Source of the DNA: Prevotella sp.
Lineage (GTDB): Bacteria > Bacteroidota > Bacteroidia > Bacteroidales > Bacteroidaceae
Length of the DNA: 32,520 nt
Direction of reading: 5' to 3'
Assembly: GCA_016284635.1 (NCBI GenBank)
Contig: JAEEPF010000024.1
Location: 1-32,520 of the forward strand
This document shows, piece by piece, positions 12,733 through 20,142 of this stretch (positions within the stretch are counted from its first letter, which is position 1; the number at the start of each line of letters is the position of its first letter). The position numbers and the translations under genes were made by a program. Under the pieces are notes generated by a model. The model saw only the letters and a list, made by a program, of their open reading frames with translations, did not search any database and was not told the origin of the DNA.

Positions 12733-14433
12733 TCACTTCGCTTCTGCTCTCGCTGCTCTGCGAAATTCTGACGGTGTCATTGAATAAAATGCGGCAAAGA
12801 GACGGGCAAAAGTGGTGCGGTTGGTAAACCCGCTCTGCTCAATGATGAGCCCTATCGGGTCGTCGGACTTTTCCAGCAACTGAGCTGCGTACTGTATGCG
12901 CAGGCGGTTGAGGTAGTCGGCTGGCGTGGTGTCGGCACACTCGCGCAAGGCGGCATACACATACTGATAGTTGGTGCCGAGCAGCCGTGCCAGCGTCTCG
13001 TGGTTGGTGTCAGCGTCGGTATATACGTCCGGATTCTTCACCAATTCGCACAGGCGGCGATAGAGCTGTTGGTTTTGCGTCAGTTTCTCTTCGGGCTGCG
13101 CCTGTAACTGTCGCTGCTCCTCGGCCTCGGCCTGCTGGCGTTGCTGAATCTGCTCGTAGAGGCTGCGGTTCTTCTCGGCTAACCGGCGATTGTAGCGGTT
13201 GACGCGCCAGATGATGTAGATGGCCATCAACAGCAGCAAGACGATGGCCATGAGGACGATGCGATGGATGGTCAGCGACTGGTGCTTACGGATAATCTCC
13301 TCTTCCTGTTGCCTGATTTCCTGCAACTGCTCCACGTCGGCCTGCCGTTCCTGCTGGCGGATGGAGTCGGTCAACTGACGTATGCGGTCGCTCATCGCCA
13401 AAGCCTCTGCCGTGCGCCCCGCCTTTTGCAGGGCTTCGTACTTGTAATTGAGCAAGGTCTTGACATAGAGGTCGATGACGGGTTCACCATTGGAGCGCAT
13501 CATAGAGTCGGTTTCGTCAAACAAGCGGACAGCCTCGTCGTAACGGCCCGTCATAGACAGATACAGACCTTCGGCTGCCTTGTCAAGCGCACCAAGACCT
13601 TGGAACTGCTGATATTCGCGGAAAAGGGGTTCTGCCTGCTCTTTCTGATTATTTGCAGCATAGACCATCGCCTTACTGATGGTCACGTTGTTGCGGCGCC
13701 TTTGCATCGCCCAGTCGGGAGTGTTGGGACAACGTGTCAGACGAGCCATCGCCGTGTCCATCTTCGCCATCAGGGGCAGCGCCTTTTCAGGCATCTTATT
13801 GTCGATATACAGGTCGTTGAGTGAGAGTAGCGTATAGATGAGCGGATCAATCTCCCCATAATCGGTGGCATGCTGTGTACTCGCCATCAAATCATCGATG
13901 CATTGCAGGAACAACTGCTCGGATTCTGCAATATGCCCCAGTTTGCTTTCACAATCTGCCATCTGCATAATTGCCCTGCACTTCATCTCCACGTCATTTG
14001 GTGTTGTGCCGTCACCCACAAATGTAAGGATTTCCTTGGCGAGGGCGATCGATTTTCCATACTCGCCATCGGCGTATGCACCGTTAGCCAGAATCCAGCG
14101 GGCCTTACAATAAAGGCTGCTGTCTGCCGACGTGGTAACAGCATGTCCCGCCTCTGCAGCAATCGCTTTCTCTGCGTAATAGGCCGCCAGCCGCCGTCGG
14201 TCGGCATTCTCATAGATAATGGCCTTGGTAGTATTGGCACGTACCGCCGTGAACAAACCGGCTTGCTCCGCACTATCCACACGCGCCACAGAATGTCCAA
14301 CGTCGGATAATCCATCGTTGACTATCTCTTTGCTCAGCGCAACAGCCTCATCATTGCGGTCAGGATTCGTGCAGGCGGTAAAGGCCAGTACAGAGAATAG
14401 CATCAAGAATACTATAGTTATTCGATCTCTCAT
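12733..14433 (-). CDS. Membrane-tethered TPR/AraC-family regulator
   Basis: A 566-aa protein starting MRDRITIVFLMLF at the ATG 14433; nine open codons upstream start at a TTG and overlap the -7 box, so they are leader. The signal-like N-terminus ends at LAFTAC (Cys21), a possible lipobox with Phe at -3. Residues about 35-350 are TPR-type helical repeats (for example KAAEGLYLSMTGRYDEAVRL), expected in the periplasm. One membrane span (about 392-410) is followed by a coiled coil rich in Gln and Glu. The last 100 residues form an AraC-type double helix-turn-helix ending TPSEFRR. Such proteins pass an envelope signal straight to DNA without a kinase. The next genes on the same strand encode small membrane and secreted proteins, its likely targets. 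Confidence 0.85.
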   Translation of the reverse strand: MRDRITIVFLMLFSVLAFTACTNPDRNDEAVALSKEIVNDGLSDVGHSVARVDSAEQAGLFTAVRANTTKAIIYENADRRRLAAYYAEKAIAAEAGHAVTTSADSSLYCKARWILANGAYADGEYGKSIALAKEILTFVGDGTTPNDVEMKCRAIMQMADCESKLGHIAESEQLFLQCIDDLMASTQHATDYGEIDPLIYTLLSLNDLYIDNKMPEKALPLMAKMDTAMARLTRCPNTPDWAMQRRRNNVTISKAMVYAANNQKEQAEPLFREYQQFQGLGALDKAAEGLYLSMTGRYDEAVRLFDETDSMMRSNGEPVIDLYVKTLLNYKYEALQKAGRTAEALAMSDRIRQLTDSIRQQERQADVEQLQEIRQQEEEIIRKHQSLTIHRIVLMAIVLLLLMAIYIIWRVNRYNRRLAEKNRSLYEQIQQRQQAEAEEQRQLQAQPEEKLTQNQQLYRRLCELVKNPDVYTDADTNHETLARLLGTNYQYVYAALRECADTTPADYLNRLRIQYAAQLLEKSDDPIGLIIEQSGFTNRTTFARLFAAFYSMTPSEFRRAARAEAK

Positions 14434-14457
14434 TGTTGTTTCTTTATAAATTCGCTG

Positions 14458-14465
14458 CAAAGATA
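14458..14465 (-). promoter_or_regulatory. -7 element of the AraC-type regulator
   Basis: TATCTTTG on the minus strand matches TAnnTTTG and lies 24 nt before the ATG at 14433. No TTTG is seen at the -33 position. Confidence 0.5.
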
Positions 14466-14576
14466 GTTCTTTTTTGACGAAAAAGGGAGTTGAACGAGTT
14501 TTTCCAACCGTCTTTTATGAATAATTAGGTGAAAAGGTTGTTTATTGCTATCGTTATGCAAGTTTTTGTCAAATTG

Positions 14577-14608
14577 CTTGGCGCGTTAGCAATATTTTTG
14601 TAACTTTG
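14577..14608 (+). promoter_or_regulatory. Promoter of the DUF2027-nadE pair
   Basis: CTTG (14577-14580), a 20-nt spacer and TAACTTTG (14601-14608) make a near-consensus promoter. The transcript would begin near 14615, about 30 nt before the ATG at 14645. Confidence 0.7.
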
Positions 14609-14644
14609 TCCCCTGATTCTGTATTTATATAATAAGGTATAGAG

Positions 14645-15367
14645 ATGAAGATAGGTGATCAGGTCAGATTCCTGAATGAGATAGGTGGTGGCCGTGTGGC
14701 CGGATTCCAAGGAAAGAATATCGTGCTTGTGGAGGACGAAGACGGATTCCAGGTGCCGATGCTTATGACCGAGGTTGTGGTTGTGGGCGATGAGGATTAT
14801 GGCACGGGACACATGGTGGAGGTGAAGGCCTCGGCAGGGAAGAAAGTGCAGAAGACGGAGCAGAATAAGGCGGATCAGACCACCCCTGACCCCTCCTACT
14901 CAGGAGGGGAAACGATTACCTTCAAGGCGAAACCTGTGGAGAGAAAGGGCGGGGAGCGGCTGAGTGCCTACCTGGCCTTTGTGCCGATGGACATGAAGGA
15001 ACTGACGCAGACGCGATTCGAGAGCTATCTCGTGAACGACTCGAACTACTATATGCGCTATGTGTATATGACGGGCGAGAACAATGCTTGGACGGTGCGT
15101 GCCGAGGGAGAGCTGGAACCGAACACGAAAGAGTATCTCGAGGAGTTCGGCCGTGAGGACCTGAACGGGTTGGAGCATTGTTGCGTGCAGCTTATCGCCT
15201 ACAAGCGAGAGAAGACCTTCCTGCTGAAACCGACGGTGAATGCGCAGATCAACGTGGACACGGTGAAGTTCTACAAGCTCCACGCCTTCCGCGAGAACGA
15301 TTTCTTCGAACAGCCTGCGCTGATTTATACAATTATTGAAAACGACGTCCAAAAGATAAAGATATGA
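14645..15367 (+). CDS. DUF2027 protein lacking the C-terminal Smr domain
   Basis: A 240-aa protein. The N-terminal part MKIGDQVRFLNEIGGGRVAG ... FQVPMLMTEVVVV (1-50) is the DUF2027 signature, and LSAYLAFVPMD ... YLVNDSNYYMRY and VDTVKFYKLHAFRENDFFEQPALIY (about 105-230) match the second conserved part. Most family members that I know continue into an Smr domain of about 80 residues; here the frame ends just after the second part, and no Smr remnant is seen in the following nadE sequence. The linker carries an in-frame palindromic repeat translated as PDPSYSGG. The stop overlaps the nadE start by 4 bp (ATGA), so the two are coupled. The function is unknown. Confidence 0.8.
   Translation: MKIGDQVRFLNEIGGGRVAGFQGKNIVLVEDEDGFQVPMLMTEVVVVGDEDYGTGHMVEVKASAGKKVQKTEQNKADQTTPDPSYSGGETITFKAKPVERKGGERLSAYLAFVPMDMKELTQTRFESYLVNDSNYYMRYVYMTGENNAWTVRAEGELEPNTKEYLEEFGREDLNGLEHCCVQLIAYKREKTFLLKPTVNAQINVDTVKFYKLHAFRENDFFEQPALIYTIIENDVQKIKI
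14882..14910. repeat. In-frame palindromic repeat in the DUF2027 gene
   Basis: CCCCTCCT (14890-14897) and AGGAGGGG (14902-14909) are an exact inverted repeat with loop ACTC, preceded by ACCCCTGA. The same kind of CCCCTNACCCCT..AGGGG element appears in the rpsA leader (about 21949-21967). Within the gene it encodes a hydrophilic linker. Confidence 0.6.
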
Positions 15368-17301
15368 GATACGGATTTGTTAAGGTGGCTGCTGCCGTTC
15401 CAGCGGTGAAGGTGGCCGACGTAGCGTACAATGTGCAACAGATAGAGAGTCTCATCGCCCAAGCCGAGGGCCGTGGGGTGGAGTTGATGGTGCTGCCAGA
15501 ATTGTGTCTGACGGGCTATTCCTGTCAGGATCTCTTCAAACAGCAGGCTCTTCTCGACCGTGCAGAACAAGGTGCGATGCTGCTGCTCGACTTCACCCGC
15601 AAGCTTGACATCATCACGGTGTTTGGTCTGCCTGTGGTGATCAACGGCCTGCTCTACAACTGTGCCGCCATTATCCAAGCCGGACAGCTGCTCGGCATCG
15701 TGCCAAAGACCTATCTGCCAAACTACGGCGAGTTCTACGAGAAACGCTGGTTCGCCTCGGCCCAGGACCTGAATCCGACGGATATCTACTTCGCTGGCAG
15801 TCCTGTGCATGTGACACCAGAGCCACAGCTCTTCGTCACGGCCGACGGTGTGAAGTTCGGCTGTGAGATCTGTGAGGACGTGTGGGCACCTATCCCGCCC
15901 AGCAACAACCTGGCCTTGGCCGGTGCCGACATCATCCTGAACCTCTCCGCCAGCGACGAGCTGATCGGCAAGCATGCCTATCTGAAATCCTTGCTCGCCC
16001 AGCAGAGTGCCCGCACGATCAGTGGCTATGTCTATGCTAGTTGTGGTTTCGGTGAGTCGTCGCAGGATACGGTCTATGGCGGCAATGCGCTGATCTTCGA
16101 GAACGGTCATCTGATTACGGAAGGCTCGCGGTTCTCGTTCCAGCCTCAGTTGCAGGTAAACCAGATCGATGTGGAGAAACTGCGTTCCGAACGTCGGGTG
16201 AACACCACGTTCATCAATGCCCAGCGTCATGCCCACGCCCATGAGAACGTGTGCAAGGCTGTGGCACCGAAGGAGTTTGAACTGCTGCGTGAGATCGACC
16301 CGCATCCGTTCATCCCCAAGACAGAGAATATGGCAGAGAGCTGTGAGGAGATCCTGAACATCCAGGTGGCAGGCCTCGCCAAGCGACTTTATCATATCAA
16401 CGCCGAGAAGGCAGTCATCGGCATCAGCGGCGGACTCGACTCTACGCTGGCCCTGCTCGTGACGGTGAAGGCATTCGACAAACTCGGCATCGACCGTAAA
16501 GGCATCATCGGTATCACGATGCCTGGATTCGGTACGACCGACCGCACGCACAACAATGCCGTGAAACTGATGGAAACACTCGGGGTGACCGTCCGTGAGA
16601 TTTCCATCGCCAAGGCCGTCACCCAGCATTTCGAGGATATCGGCCATAACCCGAAGCAGCATGATATCACCTATGAGAACTCCCAGGCCCGCGAACGTAC
16701 ACAGATCCTGATGGACGTGGCGAACAAGGAGAATGCGATTGTCGTGGGTACGGGTGACCTTTCTGAACTCGCCCTGGGCTGGGCTACGTACAACGGCGAC
16801 CACATGTCGATGTACGGCGTGAATGCCGGCGTGCCTAAGACGCTCATCCGTCACCTCGTAAGTTATGTGGCTGGGGAGATGGCTACCGAGACCTTGCTCG
16901 ACATCGTCGACACACCGATATCGCCGGAGCTGATCCCTGCCGACGAGAACGGACAGATCAAGCAGAAGACTGAAGACCTCGTGGGACCCTACGAGTTGCA
17001 CGACTTCTTCATCTATTACTTCCTGCGCTATGGCTTCTCGCCGTCGAAGATATTCTTGCTGGCGAAGAAAGCCTTCTGTACCGCCTCGCCCGTCGAAGGC
17101 CGTGATGCTCTCTATGACGAGGCTACGATCAAGAAATGGCTCACGGTGTTCTGTCGCCGTTTCTTCACCCAGCAGTTCAAGCGTTCCTGTATGCCTGACG
17201 GTCCGAAGGTGGGTAGTGTGAGCCTCTCGCCACGTGGCGACTGGCGCATGCCGAGCGACGCCTCGTTCGCCCCGTGGGTCAAGGAATGTGAGGGGCTTTA
17301 A
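15364..17301 (+). CDS. nadE: Glutamine-dependent NAD+ synthetase
   Basis: The 645-aa two-domain enzyme makes NAD+ from deamido-NAD+ with ATP and ammonia drawn from glutamine, the last step of NAD synthesis. The N-terminal nitrilase-like glutaminase (1-270) shows its triad: Glu46 (LPELCLTGY), Lys115 (VPKTYLPNYGEFYE) and Cys170 (EICEDVW). The synthetase domain has the ATP-binding SGGLDS loop at 355-360 and later GTGDLSELALGWATYNGDHM. Length is normal for the two-domain form. It is coupled to the DUF2027 gene by a 4-bp overlap and ends at a large inverted repeat that separates it from convergent clpC. Confidence 0.97.
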   Translation: MRYGFVKVAAAVPAVKVADVAYNVQQIESLIAQAEGRGVELMVLPELCLTGYSCQDLFKQQALLDRAEQGAMLLLDFTRKLDIITVFGLPVVINGLLYNCAAIIQAGQLLGIVPKTYLPNYGEFYEKRWFASAQDLNPTDIYFAGSPVHVTPEPQLFVTADGVKFGCEICEDVWAPIPPSNNLALAGADIILNLSASDELIGKHAYLKSLLAQQSARTISGYVYASCGFGESSQDTVYGGNALIFENGHLITEGSRFSFQPQLQVNQIDVEKLRSERRVNTTFINAQRHAHAHENVCKAVAPKEFELLREIDPHPFIPKTENMAESCEEILNIQVAGLAKRLYHINAEKAVIGISGGLDSTLALLVTVKAFDKLGIDRKGIIGITMPGFGTTDRTHNNAVKLMETLGVTVREISIAKAVTQHFEDIGHNPKQHDITYENSQARERTQILMDVANKENAIVVGTGDLSELALGWATYNGDHMSMYGVNAGVPKTLIRHLVSYVAGEMATETLLDIVDTPISPELIPADENGQIKQKTEDLVGPYELHDFFIYYFLRYGFSPSKIFLLAKKAFCTASPVEGRDALYDEATIKKWLTVFCRRFFTQQFKRSCMPDGPKVGSVSLSPRGDWRMPSDASFAPWVKECEGL

Positions 17302-17304
17302 TGA

Positions 17305-17388
17305 GCATCGGACTAACACGGACTGACACGGACTGACACGGACTTTTTCTATTTATTCTGTCCGTGTCAGTCCGTGTTAATCCGATGC
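17305..17388. terminator. 29-bp inverted repeat between nadE and clpC, likely bidirectional terminator
   Basis: Arms at 17305-17333 and 17360-17388 match in 28 of 29 positions and are built from the 10-bp unit ACTGACACGG (about three tandem copies on the left). The spacer is T-rich (CTTTTTCTATTTATTC). Its place between convergent genes suggests a terminator for both. The unit also resembles the repeat at 29889-29940 (shared GGACTAACACG), so it is probably a dispersed repeat family. Confidence 0.7.
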
Positions 17389-17410
17389 CAAAATATATCC
17401 GATGCTGACC

Positions 17411-19957
17411 TTAGCTGAAAGCTAATTCGTCTTTACTTTCTTTCAGTGTGATGTGGATTACCGAGCCCAGCGGCAGGTTGCCATTGACGATCAGGTCGCT
17501 GATGCCATCCTCGATATAATTCTGTATGGCGCGCTTCAGCGGACGGGCACCGAACTGCACGTCATAGCCCTTCGTCGCCACAAACTCCTTCGCTTCCTCA
17601 GACAGGTCGATCTTATAGCCGATCTGCTCTATGCGCTGGTAGAGTCCCTTCAGTTCCACGTCGATGATGCGCTTGATGGCATCCAGGTCGAGCTGGTCGA
17701 AGGTGATGATCTCATCGAGACGGTTCAGGAACTCCGGCGAGAACTGTTTTGAGAGCGCCTTCTGCACGATATCCCTGGCGTGCTGCTTATCTTGTTCGTT
17801 AAGGGCAAGGGCACTCGTACTGCCTGCGCTGAATCCCACACCGCGACCGAAGTCCTTCAACTGTCGGGTACCGGCATTTGAGGTCATGATGATTACCGTG
17901 TTGCGGAAGTCCACGAACCGGCCGTTACCATCCGTCAGACGTCCCTCGTCGAGTACCTGCAACAGGAGGTTGAACACATTACCGTGGGCCTTCTCTATCT
18001 CGTCGAGCAGCACGATGGAGTAGGGGTGACGGCGCACGCGCTCCGTCAACTGTCCACCCTCCTCATAGCCTACGTAGCCCGGAGGAGCACCGATGAGTCT
18101 CGATGTGTTGAAACTCTCCGTGTATTCACTCATATCGATACGGATCAATGCATCAGCGCTGCCGAACATAAACTCTGCCAGTTTCTTGGCGAGATAGGTC
18201 TTGCCCACACCCGTAGGACCGAGGAACATAAACACACCGATGGGGTGGTTGGGATCTTTCAGTCCGACACGGTTGCGCTGGATGGCCTTTACCATCTTGT
18301 CGATAGCGGCATCCTGGGCGATGACGGCATTCTTCAGCGAGACAGCCATGCCTTTCAGACGGATCCCCTCCTGTTCTGCCATTCGCTGGGCAGGAACACC
18401 CGTCATCATCGACACGACTTCTGCCACCTGTTCGGCATCGACCACCTGGCGCTCCTCACCCTCGCCGGAACTCCAACGTTCGTTCAGAAGCTTCAATTCC
18501 GTCTCGAGCACCGTCTGACGATCACGGTAGCTGGCTGCCAGTTCGAAATTCTGGTTCTTCACCGCTAACTGCTTCTTCTCCTTGATGCTGGCGATCTCCT
18601 TCTCTTTCTCCGCGATCTCAGGCGGTATCTGGGTGTTTCCGAGGTGAACACGTGATCCCGTCTCGTCGAGGGCATCGATGGCCTTGTCGGGCATGAAGCG
18701 GTCTGTGACATAACGGTCTGTCAATTTGACACACGCCATCAGCGCCTCGTCAGTATAGGTCACGTGGTGGTGATGCTCATAGCGGTCCTTGATGTTCCGC
18801 AGAATCTGCAACGTCTCCTCGTTGGTGGTCGGCTCAACCTGAACCTTTTGGAAGCGACGCTCCAGCGCTCCGTCCTTCTCGATAGAGTTACGATACTCGT
18901 CGAGTGTCGTGGCACCGATACACTGGATGGTGCCTCGTGCCAGCGCAGGTTTCATGATGTTGGCGGCATCCATCGAACCGGGAGTAGAACCGGCACCGAT
19001 GATGGTGTGGATCTCGTCGATGAACACGATTACGTCGGGATTTGCCTCCAGTTCCTTCATCAGGGCTTTCAGACGCTCCTCAAACTGTCCGCGATACTTC
19101 GTTCCGGCCACCACTCCCGTCATGTCGAGGGTATAGATGCGCTTGCCGAAGAGCATCGGCGACGTATGGTGGTTGGTGATGAGCTGTGCCAGTCCTTCGA
19201 CGATGGCACTCTTACCCACACCAGGTTCACCTATTAATATAGGATTATTCTTCTTCCGTCGGCCCAGGATCTCGATGATACGCTGGATCTCCTTCTCACG
19301 GCCTACACAGGGATCGAGACGTCCCTCCGCAGCGGCGTTGGTGAGGTCTGTGCCGAAGGTGTCGAGCACAGGCGTCTTCGAGGCGGGTTTCTTCTGGGCG
19401 GTGGTTGTAGCAGTTCCGGATGTCCTGGAACTGCCGGTATTTCCGGAGGCATTAGAGGTGTCCTCGTATTCCTCTTCGTCTTCATCTGGCAGGCCGATGC
19501 CGCTGGTAATACCATTATTTTTAGGCGCATAGAGCATGGCCATAGCGTCTTCGTAGTTCATGTTGTTCAATTCTAATACTTGTTTGGCCCCGTTGTTGGC
19601 GAGATCGTGCAGGATGGCCAGCAGCAGGTGTTGTTCGTCTACTTTGTTTGATCGTTGGATACGGGCCTCCAACACGGCCAGTTTCAGGATATTGCTTGCC
19701 TTCTCGTTGAGCACCAGGTCGGTGGTATGGATGGGCATGCCGAGCTCGTCCTCCCTGACACGCATCTCCAGTTCGGTCTTCAACGACTGCAGGTTCAGGT
19801 TCAGCCGCTGGAACAGGTCTACCACGGGTCCGTCGTTTGAGCGCAGGATGCCCAAGAGCAGATGCTCCGGACCTACGCTTCGGCTGGCCAGGCGCGCTGC
19901 CTCTTCACGGGAGAAAGCGAGTATCTCTGATACTTTTGGCGAAAATTGACTCGTCAC
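17411..19957 (-). CDS. clpC: ATP-dependent Clp protease ATP-binding subunit ClpC
   Basis: An 848-aa Hsp100 unfoldase that feeds substrates to ClpP. Domains in order: two Clp_N repeats (about 5-145), a Gly/Ser/Thr-rich linker (165-195), first AAA+ with GEPGVGKS (243-250), a UVR-type middle segment (EKKQLAVKNQNFELAASYRD), and second AAA+ with GPTGVGKT and ESFNTSRLIGAPPGYVG. The UVR-type middle marks it as ClpC rather than ClpB. VGF in GRGVGFSAGS lies where the ClpP-binding loop is expected. The start is GTG at 19957; the codons upstream reach an in-frame TAA without another start. It is a single gene, convergent with nadE. Confidence 0.95.
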   Translation of the reverse strand: MTSQFSPKVSEILAFSREEAARLASRSVGPEHLLLGILRSNDGPVVDLFQRLNLNLQSLKTELEMRVREDELGMPIHTTDLVLNEKASNILKLAVLEARIQRSNKVDEQHLLLAILHDLANNGAKQVLELNNMNYEDAMAMLYAPKNNGITSGIGLPDEDEEEYEDTSNASGNTGSSRTSGTATTTAQKKPASKTPVLDTFGTDLTNAAAEGRLDPCVGREKEIQRIIEILGRRKKNNPILIGEPGVGKSAIVEGLAQLITNHHTSPMLFGKRIYTLDMTGVVAGTKYRGQFEERLKALMKELEANPDVIVFIDEIHTIIGAGSTPGSMDAANIMKPALARGTIQCIGATTLDEYRNSIEKDGALERRFQKVQVEPTTNEETLQILRNIKDRYEHHHHVTYTDEALMACVKLTDRYVTDRFMPDKAIDALDETGSRVHLGNTQIPPEIAEKEKEIASIKEKKQLAVKNQNFELAASYRDRQTVLETELKLLNERWSSGEGEERQVVDAEQVAEVVSMMTGVPAQRMAEQEGIRLKGMAVSLKNAVIAQDAAIDKMVKAIQRNRVGLKDPNHPIGVFMFLGPTGVGKTYLAKKLAEFMFGSADALIRIDMSEYTESFNTSRLIGAPPGYVGYEEGGQLTERVRRHPYSIVLLDEIEKAHGNVFNLLLQVLDEGRLTDGNGRFVDFRNTVIIMTSNAGTRQLKDFGRGVGFSAGSTSALALNEQDKQHARDIVQKALSKQFSPEFLNRLDEIITFDQLDLDAIKRIIDVELKGLYQRIEQIGYKIDLSEEAKEFVATKGYDVQFGARPLKRAIQNYIEDGISDLIVNGNLPLGSVIHITLKESKDELAFS

Positions 19958-20008
19958 TCGATATACTATTTAGTGATTTACGAATATACTATTTTATCTA
20001 TTTTTGTG

Positions 20009-20016
20009 CAAAGTTA
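20009..20016 (-). promoter_or_regulatory. -7 element of clpC
   Basis: TAACTTTG on the minus strand matches TAnnTTTG. The start would be near 20002, about 45 nt before the GTG at 19957. No -33 TTTG at the usual distance and no CIRCE-like heat-shock operator are seen. Confidence 0.55.
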
Positions 20017-20073
20017 CAACATTTCTTGCAAACATCGTGCCATTTTCTGAAAAAATGTAGGCCATCACCCTAC

Positions 20074-20105
20074 AAAAATCCCCTGGCACAGATTTGTACC
20101 AGGGG
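20074..20105 (-). terminator. Intrinsic terminator of rpsA
   Basis: On the minus strand CCCCTGGTAC (20105-20096) pairs with GTGCCAGGGG (20089-20080), loop of 6 nt, followed by ATTTTTG. It lies 38 nt after the rpsA stop at 20143. Confidence 0.8.
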
Positions 20106-20142
20106 ACTGCTTACTATGTAAAAGGAGTATTTCCTTGCGAAA

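Noticed and set aside
15325..17319. 664-aa open frame antisense to nadE
   Set aside because: It mirrors nadE nearly end to end. The protein has no motif, and its openness follows from the codon bias of nadE. nadE itself has all catalytic residues.
17305..17388. CRISPR array
   Set aside because: Units are 10 bp in direct tandem without spacers and form an inverted repeat; no cas genes are present.
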